Positions 26,483-36,469 of a stretch of 64,000 bases of DNA are shown here, one piece after another. The DNA comes from Candidatus Trichofilum aggregatum (GTDB taxonomy: Bacteria > Chloroflexota > Anaerolineae > Promineifilales > Promineifilaceae). The notes under the pieces were generated by a model. It did not search any database and was not told the DNA's origin. It saw nothing but the letters and a program-made list of their open reading frames with translations. The DNA is taken from contig JADJUV010000013.1 in assembly GCA_016716885.1 (NCBI GenBank), positions 39,121-103,120 on the forward strand, in the 5' to 3' direction. Within the stretch, counting starts at the first letter, position 1. Each line of letters opens with the position of its first letter. A program made the translations under genes and the position numbers.

Positions 26483-26875
26483 ATGACCCAACAAACCAGT
26501 TTGATGATCTTGATCGCTGGCCCTTATCGCTCTGGTACGGGCGACGATCCTCAGAAAATGGCGCAAAACGTTCACACGATGGAAGCCTATGCGCTACCTC
26601 TCTTTCGCGCCGGGCATATCCCCGTGTTGGGCGAATGGTTCGCCTTACCTCTCGTGGCCCTGGCTGGCTCGCAACGGGTTGGTGATGAGCCGTTCAACGA
26701 GATTTTCCACCCCATTGCCGAACGGTTACTGGAACATTGTGATGCCGTCCTGCGTGTGGGTGGAGCCTCGCAAGGGGCAGATCTGATGGTGACGGTTGCC
26801 CGTCAGTATGGGTTACAGGTTTTCCACCACTTGAGCGATGTGCCAGGGTGCGCCACTTTGCCTGAACTTGTGTAA
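26483..26875 (+). CDS. DUF4406-like nucleoside-deoxyribosyltransferase-fold protein
   Basis: 130 residues. LMILIAGPYRSGTGDDP resembles the first strand/loop of DUF4406 proteins, which share the nucleoside 2-deoxyribosyltransferase fold (AGPYR..). AYALPLFRAGHIPVLGEWFA and CDAVLRVGGASQGADLMV fit the second and third strands. The ribosome site is weak. Whether it acts on nucleosides is not shown. It ends just before a convergent tRNA terminator. Confidence 0.7.
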   Translation: MTQQTSLMILIAGPYRSGTGDDPQKMAQNVHTMEAYALPLFRAGHIPVLGEWFALPLVALAGSQRVGDEPFNEIFHPIAERLLEHCDAVLRVGGASQGADLMVTVARQYGLQVFHHLSDVPGCATLPELV

Positions 26876-26925
26876 CACTTATTTCTTCACCTATAAATAG
26901 GATCCTCTTCAAGAGAACTTTACAA

Positions 26926-26956
26926 ACAAAAAAAGGTACTCAGTGAGTACCTTTTC
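26926..26956 (-). terminator. Rho-independent terminator of tRNA-Leu
   Basis: On the minus strand AAAAGGTACTC pairs with GAGTACCTTTT across a three-base loop and is followed by seven T residues. It lies about 48 bases beyond the 3' end of the tRNA gene, and could also serve the convergent gene on the plus strand because the stem has T-rich ends both ways. Confidence 0.85.
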
Positions 26957-27003
26957 GTTTGCTGGTGGGCCGGAGAGGGCTATAATCCAATCCAGTTTAT
27001 CAG

Positions 27004-27085
27004 TGCCGAAGGTGGGAATCGAACCCACACTCCCGAAGGAACACGATTTTGAGTCGTGCGCGTCTGCCAGTTCCGCCACTTCGGC
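27004..27085 (-). tRNA. tRNA-Leu (anticodon CAA)
   Basis: Read on the minus strand: acceptor GCCGAAG pairs with CTTCGGC plus discriminator A. The D arm has GCGGAACTGGCAGACGC. The anticodon stem CACGA/TCGTG encloses loop CTCAAAA with anticodon CAA. A class II long variable arm (GTTCCTTCGGGAGT) and T arm GTGGGTTCGATTCCCAC follow. CCA is not encoded. The 82-base length and long variable arm fit a leucine tRNA. Confidence 0.95.
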
Positions 27086-27135
27086 CAGCCCTTCATTGAG
27101 GACGCGAGGAGTATAATTCAAGGGTAGACATCTGT

Positions 27136-27208
27136 CAATTTACGATTTTAGATTTATGATTGAAGATTCTCTGGCTCAAATCGTCAATCGTAAATCGTCA
27201 ATCTAAAA
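27136..27208. repeat. Heptamer tandem repeat (AATCGTC/AATCGTA)
   Basis: 27172-27205 reads AAATCGTCAATCGTAAATC then GTCAATCTAAAAG, that is, consecutive seven-base units. An inverted relative (TTTACGATTTTAGATTTATG) lies at 27138-27157. It forms the whole gap before the next gene. Confidence 0.7.
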
Positions 27209-27212
27209 GCCT

Positions 27213-27581
27213 ATGGTTCGTCGTCTGTTGATTCTCTTACTGGGGCTGGTATTGGGTGTTGGCCTGGGTTTATTTCTGGGTTGGGTAGCCTGGCCCACTC
27301 AATATGAAGATGCCGACCCTACCTTGTTGGCTGAAGCGTATCATCATGATTATGTGATTATGATCGCGGCCGCGTACAGTGCCGATGGTGACATGCAAAC
27401 CGCCAGCCAACGGCTCCGCTCTGCCTGGGTAGACTCGCCTGATCCGTTTCAAGAATATCTAGCCTTCACGGTCGAAGCAATTCTGGACAACGGTCTGGAT
27501 CAAGATTTGCGTCATCTGGTACGACTGGCGACGGACCTGGGGCTGAGTTCACCAGCTATGGAACCTTATTTGCCAGAGTGA
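27213..27581 (+). CDS. Small membrane-anchored protein of unknown function
   Basis: 122 residues. One N-terminal membrane helix (RLLILLLGLVLGVGLGLFLGW) is followed by WPTQYEDADPTLLAEAYHHD and a helical domain in which SADGDMQTASQRLRSAW looks TPR-like. I do not recognise a named family. There is no ribosome site; the ATG follows the heptamer repeat closely. It probably faces outside the membrane as a single-pass protein. Confidence 0.65.
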   Translation: MVRRLLILLLGLVLGVGLGLFLGWVAWPTQYEDADPTLLAEAYHHDYVIMIAAAYSADGDMQTASQRLRSAWVDSPDPFQEYLAFTVEAILDNGLDQDLRHLVRLATDLGLSSPAMEPYLPE

Positions 27582-27582
27582 A

Positions 27583-27625
27583 TGGGTTTCGGGTTTCAGG
27601 TTTCAGGTTTGAAGGAGTGCCCTCA
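27583..27625. repeat. GGTTTCA heptamer repeat between two genes
   Basis: GGGTTTCGGGTTTCAGGTTTC and CAGGTTTGAAGG occupy the short gap after the stop codon and include the GGAG site for the next gene. Same word as at 19259, 36296 and 60301. Confidence 0.6.
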
Positions 27626-28331
27626 ATGCAAATGATTATTCCCGGTGTTTATACGTTTACTGGCCTGATGGTAGGGCGGGTTTATTTACTAGAGGACCCG
27701 GATGGACTGACGATTATTGATGCCGGGTTGGGTTTCGCGGCCGCGCGCATCCTCAAACAACTCCGCCAAAAAGGCCACTCCCCCCAGGACGTCAAACGCC
27801 TATTAGTTACTCACGCTCACCCCGACCACATTGGTGGTCTGCGGGCGTTACAACAGGCTACCGGGGCCGCCGTCATCGCCTCAGCCGTAGAGCAACCTTA
27901 CATTGAGGGCACAAAACCTGTGCCTCGCGCCCCCAAATCCGACTTAACCGGTGGTTCCCGGCTCATGTATGGGCAAGCCACCCTGGTCGATCAGCCCGTT
28001 CCGGTCAATCGCACTTTGCAGGATGGCGAAATGATGGCTGAAGTACTGGATGGCTTGCAGGCCATTTACACGCCAGGCCATTCACCCGGCCACACCTCTT
28101 ATTGGCACCCGGAAAAGGGATTTTGTTTTCTGGGGATGTCATCATGCGAATGACGGGCAATCTGTCGCTGCCATTGCCGCCTTCACCCCCAGCATGGCCG
28201 AAAACAAACGCTCCATTCGGCGGGTCATAGCCCTGGAACCTCGGATTGTCTGTTTTGGGCATGGGCAGCCGATGAGGGAAAATACGACCGCCACGATTCG
28301 CCAATTTGCCCAAAAAGTGGGTGCCATCTGA
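27626..28331 (+). CDS. Metallo-beta-lactamase-fold hydrolase (frameshifted)
   Basis: About 234 residues. Start ATG at 27626 (MQMIIPGVYTFTGLMVG) with GGAG nine bases upstream. The zinc-binding motif THAHPDHIGG (HxHxDH) lies near residue 67, the second ligand in TPGHSPGHTSYW near 150, then GDVIM in a shifted frame and a final CFGHGQPM. The break near 28130 is a single base. The family includes glyoxalase II, ribonucleases and lactonases; this one resembles small hydrolases of glyoxalase II type. Substrate unknown. Confidence 0.82.
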
Positions 28332-28537
28332 ACCAGTTAATTCCTCGGTTTTGCAAAAACGAAAGCAACCTCAGAAAATCTCTTAATCTCTCAGTCTCTT
28401 AATCGCCACAGTTCAGCACAAAACCCCCCACTGTCTCCCTTAACCCCCTTGTTGACGTAACGCTTCCATCTACAATCGCCCGGATGACCATGTCGTCATC
28501 ATGGCCCCCTACGGCATCCGGCTCCATGCCCATACGG
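28332..28537. other. Gap with TCTCTTAATC repeats and a coding-like stretch
   Basis: 28376-28407 has repeated TCTCTTAATCTCTCAGTC words. 28470-28540 on the plus strand reads YNRPDDHVVIMAPYGIRLHA then HTAKE without stops, but with no start or ribosome site. It could be the tail of a lost gene or chance. Confidence 0.25.
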
Positions 28538-29209
28538 CTAAAGAGTGCCCGGCGTATGGTTTTGCGCCAAGGCCGGGTTTTTTAGCTCAATACGGCGGCG
28601 CAAATAATCCTGGGCCAACTCTACATCCTGATTGCTCAACCGATTGACGGGCCACTGCATCATCTCATCTGAAACCATGTTGCGTAAGACAGAAACGCCT
28701 CGGTTCATTTCCTTCAGGCTGGACAGGGAAACCTCTTCCTGGGCATAAACGACCAGGGTTCCGGCGGCTAAATCCCCCAGGCGGTTGGCTTGCCGGTTAA
28801 GAAACATGGTAATGACACCCACGGCATAAGCCAGCGGTAGAAAATCAATGGGGCGTATCAGGTTGCGGATGATGGATTCGGTGAGGGTAATGGGTGAACC
28901 GTCGCGCCGAATAACGCGCAAACCGGCCCAACGTTTGCCCGGTGATTGTCCGTTCCAGGCCATTTCAAAGAAGACGTAATACCCCCAGGAAAAAATGAAA
29001 CCCAGGGCGGCTAACACCGCGGCCGCGACCGTTCCACTTGCCAAATCAAAAGCCGCATTCATCACAATAAAGACGATAGCCTGCAAAATAACAAAGAGGA
29101 TGGTATCTACAAAAGCAGCCATAAACCGGGAGCCAATGCCCGCGATTTCGTAGCCAAAAACGACATTTTCAGGGGTGTCAATGTTAAGAAATTCTTCAGC
29201 CTGAGACAT
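28538..29209 (-). CDS. RDD-family membrane protein
   Basis: 223 residues. The RDD domain is marked by GYEIAGIGSRFMAAFVDTI (R and D positions in the first helix), then NGQSPGKRWAGLRVIRRDG and IRNLIRPIDFLPLAY. Three to four membrane helices. RDD proteins are small membrane proteins of unknown or ion-exchange function. It starts 263 bases from the divergent SpoIIM-like gene, sharing a control region. The pairing recurs in Actinobacteria, Cyanobacteria and Chloroflexota next to MoxR/DUF58 genes. Confidence 0.88.
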   Translation of the reverse strand: MSQAEEFLNIDTPENVVFGYEIAGIGSRFMAAFVDTILFVILQAIVFIVMNAAFDLASGTVAAAVLAALGFIFSWGYYVFFEMAWNGQSPGKRWAGLRVIRRDGSPITLTESIIRNLIRPIDFLPLAYAVGVITMFLNRQANRLGDLAAGTLVVYAQEEVSLSSLKEMNRGVSVLRNMVSDEMMQWPVNRLSNQDVELAQDYLRRRIELKNPALAQNHTPGTL

Positions 29210-29472
29210 AATTGATCCTGTTGCCTGCCAAGAGGTTTGCAGCCCTCACGTAACCCGCCCCAGGAGAGGGTAACCCCTCGTGGGGGGAGAGGGCCGGGGT
29301 GAAAAGGGTAACCGGTCCTGGAACCCCACAGCCAGAGGACGTGTATAGAGACGCCAAGAGTTGATAAGGCGATGCCCTCACATGGGCAAATCTTGATGAA
29401 GGTTAAGTGGCTGATTATAACGCATGGCCTATAATTTCAGGTAAGTTCGATTGGAGAGAGAAATAAAACCGT

Positions 29473-30443
29473 ATGCAACCAGATGAATTTGTCCGAACAC
29501 GCCAACGAGAATGGGAACAACTCAGTCATTTTCTGCAACGAGCCGAACGGGAAATACGTCGCCTGACGCCGGAAGAGATTGATCAGCTAGGGCAACTCTA
29601 CCGGGCTACCACGTCGGACCTGGCGCTGGCGCAGCGGGATTTCCCCACCCACCGGGTAACGTTGTATTTGAATCAATTGGTGGGACGCGCCCATGCCACC
29701 ATTTACCAGGAGAAACCCCTGGCCTGGCGACAGCTAAAGACGTTTGCTCTGGCTGGTTTCCCCCAACTTTTTCGTGAATCGTTACTTTTTATCTTCGCGG
29801 CCGCGCTCCTTTTTTTGTCCCTGGCATTTTGTCCGCGGTGGCAACCTTCATTGAACCCACCACCGCCTACTCCCTTCTCCCGGAAGGCGCCCAAGACCTC
29901 ATCACCCGCCTGGAAAACCGTGAATTGTGGTTTGACATGAGCGTGGAAGAACGCCCCTATATGTCATCCTTCATCATGACCAACAATATTGGGGTGGCGT
30001 TTCGCGCTTTTGCCGGGGGTGTCCTGATGGGACTGTTTACGCTCTACATCCTGGTCTTCAACGGATTGTTGCTGGGTAGTGTGACCGGTCTGGCCTTTCA
30101 TTATGGCGTGGGCATGGATGTGTGGAATTTTGTCATTGGGCATGGGGTCATTGAGCTAGTTATCTGTTTTGCTGGGGGGGCCGGGCTGATGTTGGGGTGG
30201 GCTATTTTGCGGCCTGGGTTGTACAGTCGGCGTGATGCGTTGGTCGCGGCCGCGCGCCGGGCGGTACTTCTACTCCTGGGTTCTGTGCCCTTCCTGGTAG
30301 TAGCGGGCCTCATCGAAGGGTTCATCTCCCCGGCCGAGACCATCCCCTGGCCGCTCAAATGGGTCGTGGGGATCGGCAGTGGGGCGGTGATGTATGGGTA
30401 TCTGTTTTTGGCGGGGAGGGGGAGGGACTCAGAGGAACTCTAG
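29473..30443 (+). CDS. Stage II sporulation protein M-like (SpoIIM/DUF95) membrane protein (frameshifted)
   Basis: About 323 residues after a single-base break near 29830. The N-terminal helical region (FVRTRQREWEQLSHFLQRAE then YRATTSDLALAQRDF) is cytoplasmic, followed by SpoIIM-type membrane helices: FIMTNNIGVAFRAFAGGVL near residue 170, VWNFVIGHGVIELVICFAGG, and a last helix near the C terminus. The NNIGVAFRAFAGG and GHGVIEL signatures define the family. Here it is not tied to sporulation. Divergent from RDD and convergent with DUF58. Confidence 0.9.
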
Positions 30444-30520
30444 GAACTCTGGGAACTCAGAGGAACTCTAAAAACTTTTGCCACTCTGCCACTCGCCACT
30501 CTGCCACTCTGCCACTTCGC
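30425..30520. repeat. GGAACTC and CCACTCTG tandem words
   Basis: 30428-30472 has repeated AGGAACTCT/GGGAACTCA words overlapping the SpoIIM stop; 30480-30516 has CCACTCTGCCACTCGCCAC and similar. The same word families recur at 9754, 32871 and 62110. The convergent junction of two genes carries no other signal. Confidence 0.65.
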
Positions 30521-30533
30521 CTCGCATCCCCGT

Positions 30534-31841
30534 TCACAGTCGCATCGTGCCTTTAAGCTGTAAATAACGGTTGATGACGGAGATAGAAAGCTGGTTGGCA
30601 GGCACGTCGAGGGTCTGCACACCATGACGGCGTAGGCTATCGAGGGCCAGTTGCCGTTCATCAAGGAGCCGGGTCGCGGCCGCTTGCTGATAAACCGCCT
30701 GGCTATTTTGCGGCCGCGAACGAGCCATCGCCACCACATCCGGATCACTGATTGTCACCACCAGAGGCAAGCTTTTCTTCGCCAGCAAAGAAACCTGGGC
30801 TTGAAGGGATTGCATCGAAAAGCCGCCACTCAAATCGGTAAACAGCAATACCAAGGCCCGTTTACGCTGTTTCAGCATCAGGTAGTTCAACGCCCGCTGA
30901 TAATTCGGTTCGACGGGTTGTGCTTCCACCCCATAGAGCAATTCCAACATCCGGTAAAATTGCCCCCGCCCCTGGCGCGGATTGAGATACGTCTGAATGT
31001 CATCGGCGAAGGTCAGTAGACCCACCTTATCGCCGACGCCGGTAGCCACGTACCCCAGGAGCAACACCGCATTAAGCACATAATCCAGCTTGGCCATGTT
31101 CGCTACCGGACTCTGCATCATGCGCCCCACATCCACCAAAGCGATGATATTCTGGCTACGTTCGGTCTGGTACTCCACCGTCACGGGGCGCTGGCGGCGG
31201 GCGGTGGCTTTCCAGTTGATGCGCCGGAAATCATCGTCGGGCAGATATTCGCGCAGCCGTTCGTACTCTGTACCCTCGCCATACTGTCGGGTGTTGCGTA
31301 GACCCAACTCCTGCAAACGGTTGTTGCGTAACAATAAATCATAACGGCGCACATCGATCAGGTTGGGATAGACCCGCACGGGCATCCCGGCTTGGACGGT
31401 GTCCTGACGCCTGAATAGCCCCATTGGCCCTTGCCAACGCAGGGTCACATTGCCAAAGCGGTAATCGCCCCGACGCAGCGGCCGCACATGGTACACCGTC
31501 TGCCATTCCGCATAAGGCCCCACTGTGCCCGCAAAAAGAACCTCGCTGGTAACGAACCGTTCGGATGGTTCATCACGAATCTGGAAAATCGCCGGGCGGC
31601 CACTCTGGTTGCGTAGCTTCAAGGTGATGGGGTTTTCTGCCCCCAGGCTCAGTTTGTTGTCGTGGTGGCGGCTGATTTCAAAGCGGCTGATGGGGCGGGC
31701 GCGCCGCCAGTCATAGACAATCAGCCCCAGGCAGAGCGCCACATAGAGCAAGGCCAGCCAACGCAAAACCGGCACCCAGGTCGCGGCCGCGATCATCGGT
31801 GTGGCAAAAAGGAGTAACAGAACGGCACGGAAGGTCAACAT
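30534..31841 (-). CDS. DUF58 domain protein (vWA-like, MoxR partner)
   Basis: 435 residues. Two membrane helices at the N terminus (TFRAVLLLLFATPMIAAATW and LLYVALCLGLIVY) are followed by a beta-rich region and the DUF58 core: GTEYERLREYLPDDDFRRIN and WKATARRQRPVTVEYQTER, then the vWA-like IIALVDVGRMM and VLLFTDLSGGFS. DUF58 proteins pair with MoxR ATPases, thought to act in assembly of membrane or metal-centre complexes. It lies 26 bases downstream of moxR in a minus-strand operon. Confidence 0.93.
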   Translation of the reverse strand: MLTFRAVLLLLFATPMIAAATWVPVLRWLALLYVALCLGLIVYDWRRARPISRFEISRHHDNKLSLGAENPITLKLRNQSGRPAIFQIRDEPSERFVTSEVLFAGTVGPYAEWQTVYHVRPLRRGDYRFGNVTLRWQGPMGLFRRQDTVQAGMPVRVYPNLIDVRRYDLLLRNNRLQELGLRNTRQYGEGTEYERLREYLPDDDFRRINWKATARRQRPVTVEYQTERSQNIIALVDVGRMMQSPVANMAKLDYVLNAVLLLGYVATGVGDKVGLLTFADDIQTYLNPRQGRGQFYRMLELLYGVEAQPVEPNYQRALNYLMLKQRKRALVLLFTDLSGGFSMQSLQAQVSLLAKKSLPLVVTISDPDVVAMARSRPQNSQAVYQQAAATRLLDERQLALDSLRRHGVQTLDVPANQLSISVINRYLQLKGTMRL

Positions 31842-31867
31842 AAAAATCTTGGCCCTTTGCGGGGCAA

Positions 31868-32824
31868 CTAACGCGGGACCTGAACCTGTCCCAAAATCCG
31901 CTGAATCACCGCATCCGCATCTAGCCCTTCAATTTCCACCTCAGGTTTGAGGATGAGCCGATGACGGAAGACGGGTGGTACGATAAATTTTACATCATCG
32001 GGCACGACAAAGTTGCGCCCTTGCATGGCGGCCAGGCTCTTGGAAGCCAGTAAAACGTGCGTCGCGGCACGGGTGCTGGCTCCCAAAATGACATCAGGAG
32101 ATTGGCGACTGGCGGCGATAATTTGGGCGATGTAGTTGAGGATACCTTCTTCCACGACCACCTGGTTAATCAACTGGCGCACATCCACCACTTGTTGGGC
32201 GGTAAGGACGGGTTGCAGGTTCGCGGCCGCGAGGTTATGGGCATCAAACCTTTGATGATATTGGCGCAATACTTCCATCTCATCGGCGATGGGGGAGTAA
32301 GGAACCAGCACTTTAAACAAAAAACGATCCAGTTGCGCTTCGGGCAAGGGATACGTGCCCTCATATTCAATCGGGTTCTGCGTGGCAATGACCATAAACG
32401 GGCGTGCCAGCTCATGCCGCACCCCTTCCAGATTAATCTGTTTCTCTTCCATCGCTTCCAGCAAGGCTGATTGCGTCTTGGCGGGGGCACGATTGATCTC
32501 ATCACCCAGGAGAATTTGGGTGAAAATTGGCCCCTTACGCAGATTAAAGGTGCCACTGCTCAGATCAAACACGCTGGTTCCCAGAATATCTGAGGGCATG
32601 AGGTCGGGGGTGAACTGGATGCGGGTGAATTGGGCCTGCACCAGATGGGCTAATGTCTTGGCCATGAGGGTTTTGGCCGTGCCCGGAACCCCCTCCAACA
32701 AGACATGCCCCCCGGTAAACAAAGCCACCACCATTAACTCAAACGGCCCATTTAAGCCCACAATGACTTTGTTGGCCTCTTCGCGCATACGCAGGGTCAC
32801 TTTCTGCAAGACATTTGGTTCCAT
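31868..32824 (-). CDS. MoxR-family AAA+ ATPase
   Basis: 318 residues. Walker A is [11 protein letters not shown] (residues about 38-48), Walker B is [20 protein letters not shown], the sensor-1 region has [20 protein letters not shown], with the arginine-finger LDRFLF after it. All are standard for MoxR. The C-terminal lid follows. It acts as a chaperone-like ATPase with a vWA/DUF58 partner. First conserved gene of the DUF58 pair, preceded by DUF4350. Length is normal. Confidence 0.95.
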   Translation of the reverse strand: MEPNVLQKVTLRMREEANKVIVGLNGPFELMVVALFTGGHVLLEGVPGTAKTLMAKTLAHLVQAQFTRIQFTPDLMPSDILGTSVFDLSSGTFNLRKGPIFTQILLGDEINRAPAKTQSALLEAMEEKQINLEGVRHELARPFMVIATQNPIEYEGTYPLPEAQLDRFLFKVLVPYSPIADEMEVLRQYHQRFDAHNLAAANLQPVLTAQQVVDVRQLINQVVVEEGILNYIAQIIAASRQSPDVILGASTRAATHVLLASKSLAAMQGRNFVVPDDVKFIVPPVFRHRLILKPEVEIEGLDADAVIQRILGQVQVPR

Positions 32825-32912
32825 AAATTCCTCGACAAAGTAATAAGGTAAAAAGGATGAGGCGTGAGGGATGAGTTGCTCTGAGTTCCCACAGTTCCTA
32901 CGAGTTCCTCTC

Positions 32913-34112
32913 TCATTGTTTCAGCCAGTCGGCCACTTCGGCGGCCAGTTGGACCAGTTCTACCTCGGTAATCTTTTTGTTTTGTAACCGTGAGAGCAAG
33001 TTTTGCAACGCGCCGCGTCCAACCCCGGTTTCATATTTCGCCAGTTGGGCCACATCCCCCATCGGGCAAAGCCGGACTCAGCCGGTAACGCTGGCCCAAC
33101 TCCTTCTTCAAACGCTGATGATACGCCCGCAACACGTCTGTGCGATGACCGGCGCGCCGGTTTAGGGTGGCGATGGCTTGCACATAAGCCAGGGGTGGGC
33201 GACGCAATGTTTCATTGGCTGCGGTTAAGGGTCGGCCAAACGCTCGGCCACTTAGTAACAGCGCGACCAGAATGACCAGACCCCCATATAAAAAGGCCTG
33301 CCCCACCGGGTTATAGCGCAACCAATTCATGGGGCCTAAACGTGGGTTGGGGGTCTGATTGTTGTTATTGAGCGGCGCATTCGTGGACTGCTCCCGTTCG
33401 CCGTGATGCCATTCATCAAACCAGACCGTTCCGCCGGCCGGAGCCAGGGTCATCAGGTTAAGCATCAGGTTGGCGTTGCCCGGCTCGGTCAGCCCGGCGT
33501 TGGTAAAGGGATAGGCGGTACTGGCGGCAATAACCCGCCCGGAACCGAGGGGGAAGGTGATGACGGTTGGTTTGTCTAAAGCGGCGTACAAGGTGAGGTA
33601 ATTATTACGGGTGGGGGCAAAATAGGCCCGCGGCCGCAATGTAGCCAATTCCTCTTGCGGCGGGGAAGCCACCAGGGGGGTCTGCACCCAGGCCAGGGGT
33701 GGCAAAAGGGTCGAATACGCCAATTCTAGTTCATAGACCTGGGCAAATTGCTGGACACCCGCTCCCTGCCCGGCCAGCAATAATACGCCACCTTCCCGCA
33801 CCCAGCGGTTCATCCGTTGAAAATCGTCACTGGTGACATATTCTGGTTCAGCATCACCACCACATCCACCCCATTGGGGATATGGAACGTATTGACCTCG
33901 GATTCGTCAGGCTGGTAGCCCAGCTTCTCCAGCCACGCGCGCTAAAGCCCCAACGGCTCATCGGAACGGGATGAAAAGTTGGGCGCATCCTCCGCCAAAA
34001 TTTGTTGCACAAACAAGGCCAGCCCTATCATCAACAAAATGGCAAACAGACCAGAGGCCAGCCAATCATTGGTGGAGAGAGAGCGTCGGGGGGATGCGGG
34101 TAGGGTAGACAT
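32913..34112 (-). CDS. DUF4350-type membrane protein (frameshifted)
   Basis: Restored length about 400 residues, with breaks near 33060, 33820 and 33940. It opens [18 protein letters not shown] with an N-terminal membrane helix ([20 protein letters not shown]). The DUF4350 domain follows with [17 protein letters not shown] and [19 protein letters not shown], then a second membrane helix ([20 protein letters not shown]) and a cytoplasmic tail ending ADWLKQ. DUF4350 is a regular neighbour of MoxR-DUF58 genes. The TAG near 33942 in the raw frame is likely a sequencing effect. Confidence 0.82.
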
Positions 34113-34241
34113 CGTTACTGGTCAGGTTTATCTCTAGAGACGGGGCGGGACTAAGAGATTAAGAGCTGCTTGGCGTCCTTTGCACCTTAGGGTGAATTCT
34201 TTCCGTAGACTCCCTGATTATGGGACTCCTGCCAGTAAGAT

Positions 34242-35231
34242 TTACTTCCGCTGTTGGCGTAGCTGTTCCACCTGATCCTGATAGCTGGTGTATTCGCCAT
34301 CATCAATCGGTTCGTAGCCATACCAGACACGGTCAAATACCTCAACTACATCACCCAAACCCTGAGCCGTTTCCGGTTTGTCGGTCATACTCTGGATGTA
34401 CTCCCGGTTGGTGCGGGTGCGGTTGTAACGTAGCAACCCTCTTTTTCTTAGGGATGAGCAAGGTGGAAAGGTAGAGATAACGCACGGCGGCACGATAATC
34501 TTGTTGTTTGGAGAGGGCCTGGGCGCGAGACAGCGCCGTTTGTGCCGTCAGATTTTCTTCGGCGTCAGCCGTTTCCGGGGGCAAGTCTGCATCCGTGGAA
34601 AAGTCCAGAGCCAGACGCCGGAAGGCGAAAATCAGCACAACCACCAGAATCAGACCCCCATGATCGCCAAGAAGGTGACGGGTAAAGGGGGTAGCGTCAG
34701 ATTAAGGGGCGAATCATCGGCGGGCGCGGCCGCATCGCCAGAGTCTGGCCCCCAACGGCGGTTACGCAGGGCCTCTTCGGTGGCGGCCAACTCATCGTCG
34801 GCGACAGGCTCAATATCCAGGTCGGCTAAGATGTCCTGGAGTTCGGCGCGGGCTTGCGCGGCCGCGTCGCGGTCATACCGCTCATCCGGCCAGTTATCCC
34901 GTTCAGCCTGCATGGTCGTTAACAGTCGGTTAAGCTGATCCCACGAGGGTATCTCGGCGTTTAACAGGGTGACCAGAACGGAATGGTCTACCGGAACCAA
35001 GGTGCCATCAGCACGACGGACAGAGGTGATGGCGGCGAGTTGGGTCGCGGCCGCGTGCAGTGGCGTGGCGTCGTTCGCGGCCTGATACGTCTCTATATCC
35101 GTCCGTAGATCGGCCAGCATTTGCCAATATTCCGCTTCGCCCAGGACGCCATCCCCAGACTGAGCCATCGCTGGAGCGGCCAGGAAAAAGAGGAAAACGG
35201 CGAGCAGAAATCCAAAAGAGAATCGTATCAT
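34242..35231 (-). CDS. DUF4129 domain protein with signal peptide (frameshifted)
   Basis: About 329 residues with breaks near 34650 and 34450. Signal peptide FGFLLAVFLFFLAAPAMAQ, then an extracytoplasmic helical domain with Asp/Ala-rich linker, a membrane helix near residue 195 (LAIMGVGGLILVVLIFA), and the C-terminal DUF4129 domain: LSKQQDYRAAVRYLYLSTL, NREYIQSM and the closing FDRVWYGYEPIDDGEYTSY. DUF4129 is often fused or adjacent to transglutaminase-like proteins. Its start overlaps the stop of the upstream gene as ATGA, so translation is coupled. Confidence 0.85.
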
Positions 35232-36273
35232 GACGTAAAAGCAGGCAAGAGCAACGACGTAACCAGGCTACTAAACAGCACCCCAACAATTACCCCAATG
35301 ACCCAAACCCCGATACCCAGGCCAAAGAAATTGATCCATTCATCCCCCACGAGGATGGAATCGGTTTTGGGGGCTGGGGCCTTGGCTAACAGGGTATCCA
35401 GGTCGCTACCTTCAGGCATTTGCCGCGCTGAGGCCAGTTCCAGGTCAAACCCTTCATTCCGTACTCTCAGGTCAAAGTAGAGAACGGACGCGGCCGCGAG
35501 CTGGATAGGCAGAATGAGCGTTTGCAGACCCAACGTGATCACTGTCTGCAAAACCGTAGCCCATAAGGGGGCCTGTCCGGGCATGTTGGTGGGCGAAAGG
35601 GGAGACGCCGGATCATATCCACTCCAGACGAAACCCGTCAGGTACGTCAAAAGGGTGGATGGCCCGATGGTAATGACTGTTACCAGGATGCCCAAGATAA
35701 CCACATACCCCACCACCGGCCAAAATCGCCGCCGGGTCAGGTCCCAACCGCGCCGCAGCGCATCAAAACCGGCCTTGTTTTCTACACGATCACGGTTCCG
35801 ACCATGGGCACGATGTCCCCGAAAAACATTAACATGCCCATGCCCGCCGTCCAACCCACACAGGGTATGAGAAAGAAAACGAGCAGACCTATGCCCACGA
35901 GAAAGGTGACGATAAGGGTAACAAAAATATTGCCGATGAAGGGGGTGACGCCCCGGTACGCGGCCGCGAAACTTGTTGGTCGTCCCAGGTAAACATCGGC
36001 GACGGCACGGGACAGGGCAGCGGAAGCAATCTGATTGGCTAACACACCCGCCAGAAGGAGCAAAATCGCTAATAAACTCACCAGGGTGGCAAGGGCAGGA
36101 GAACCGCTCTGGGCTGCGGCCGCGTTAAACACCTGAACCAGGGCCAGGGGCAGTTGCACCACCCCCACAATTGCCAGGAAGGTGAGGAAATTGCCCTGAT
36201 ACAGACGAAAAGCGCGGTCTAAAATTTGACCCACAGACAGCGGCCGCAAAACAGGCATATGTGACAGTTCCAT
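35228..36273 (-). CDS. Glycerophosphodiesterase-membrane-domain-like integral membrane protein, paralog A (frameshifted)
   Basis: About 347 residues with one break near 35785. The N terminus VLRPLSVGQILDRAFRLYQG is followed by six or so membrane helices, SFAAAYRGVTPFIGN, FFLIPCVGWTAG, and the conserved loop GFDALRRGWDLTRRRFWPVV. A soluble segment has LYFDLRVRNEGFDLELASAR and a last membrane helix at the C terminus. It resembles DUF7847/GPDPase membrane-domain proteins; no catalytic residues are seen. Paralogous to the gene at 36470. AGGAG precedes the ATG. Confidence 0.78.
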
Positions 36274-36469
36274 TTTATCGTTCTCCTGAGAAAATAGGTT
36301 TCAGGTTTCAAGTTGGCGGGTACGCCAAGTCCCCCTGAGTTCTATACTGGTTTTCATCCATCTTAGTGCGCCCCCGCTCCCTGGGGAACGCCTGCTCCCT
36401 CAAATTTACACAAGTTTTTCTTTCTCTGCGTTCTCTGCGTCTCTGCGGGTCGATATTTTACTAGCACCA

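Noticed and set aside
27578..27625. Earlier start for the MBL hydrolase overlapping the previous stop
   Set aside because: The extra residues come from the GGTTTCA repeat; GGAG precedes the ATG at 27626.
28470..28537. Small plus-strand gene reading YNRPDDHVVIMAPYG
   Set aside because: No start, no ribosome site and it collides with the end of the RDD gene; noted only as a possible remnant.
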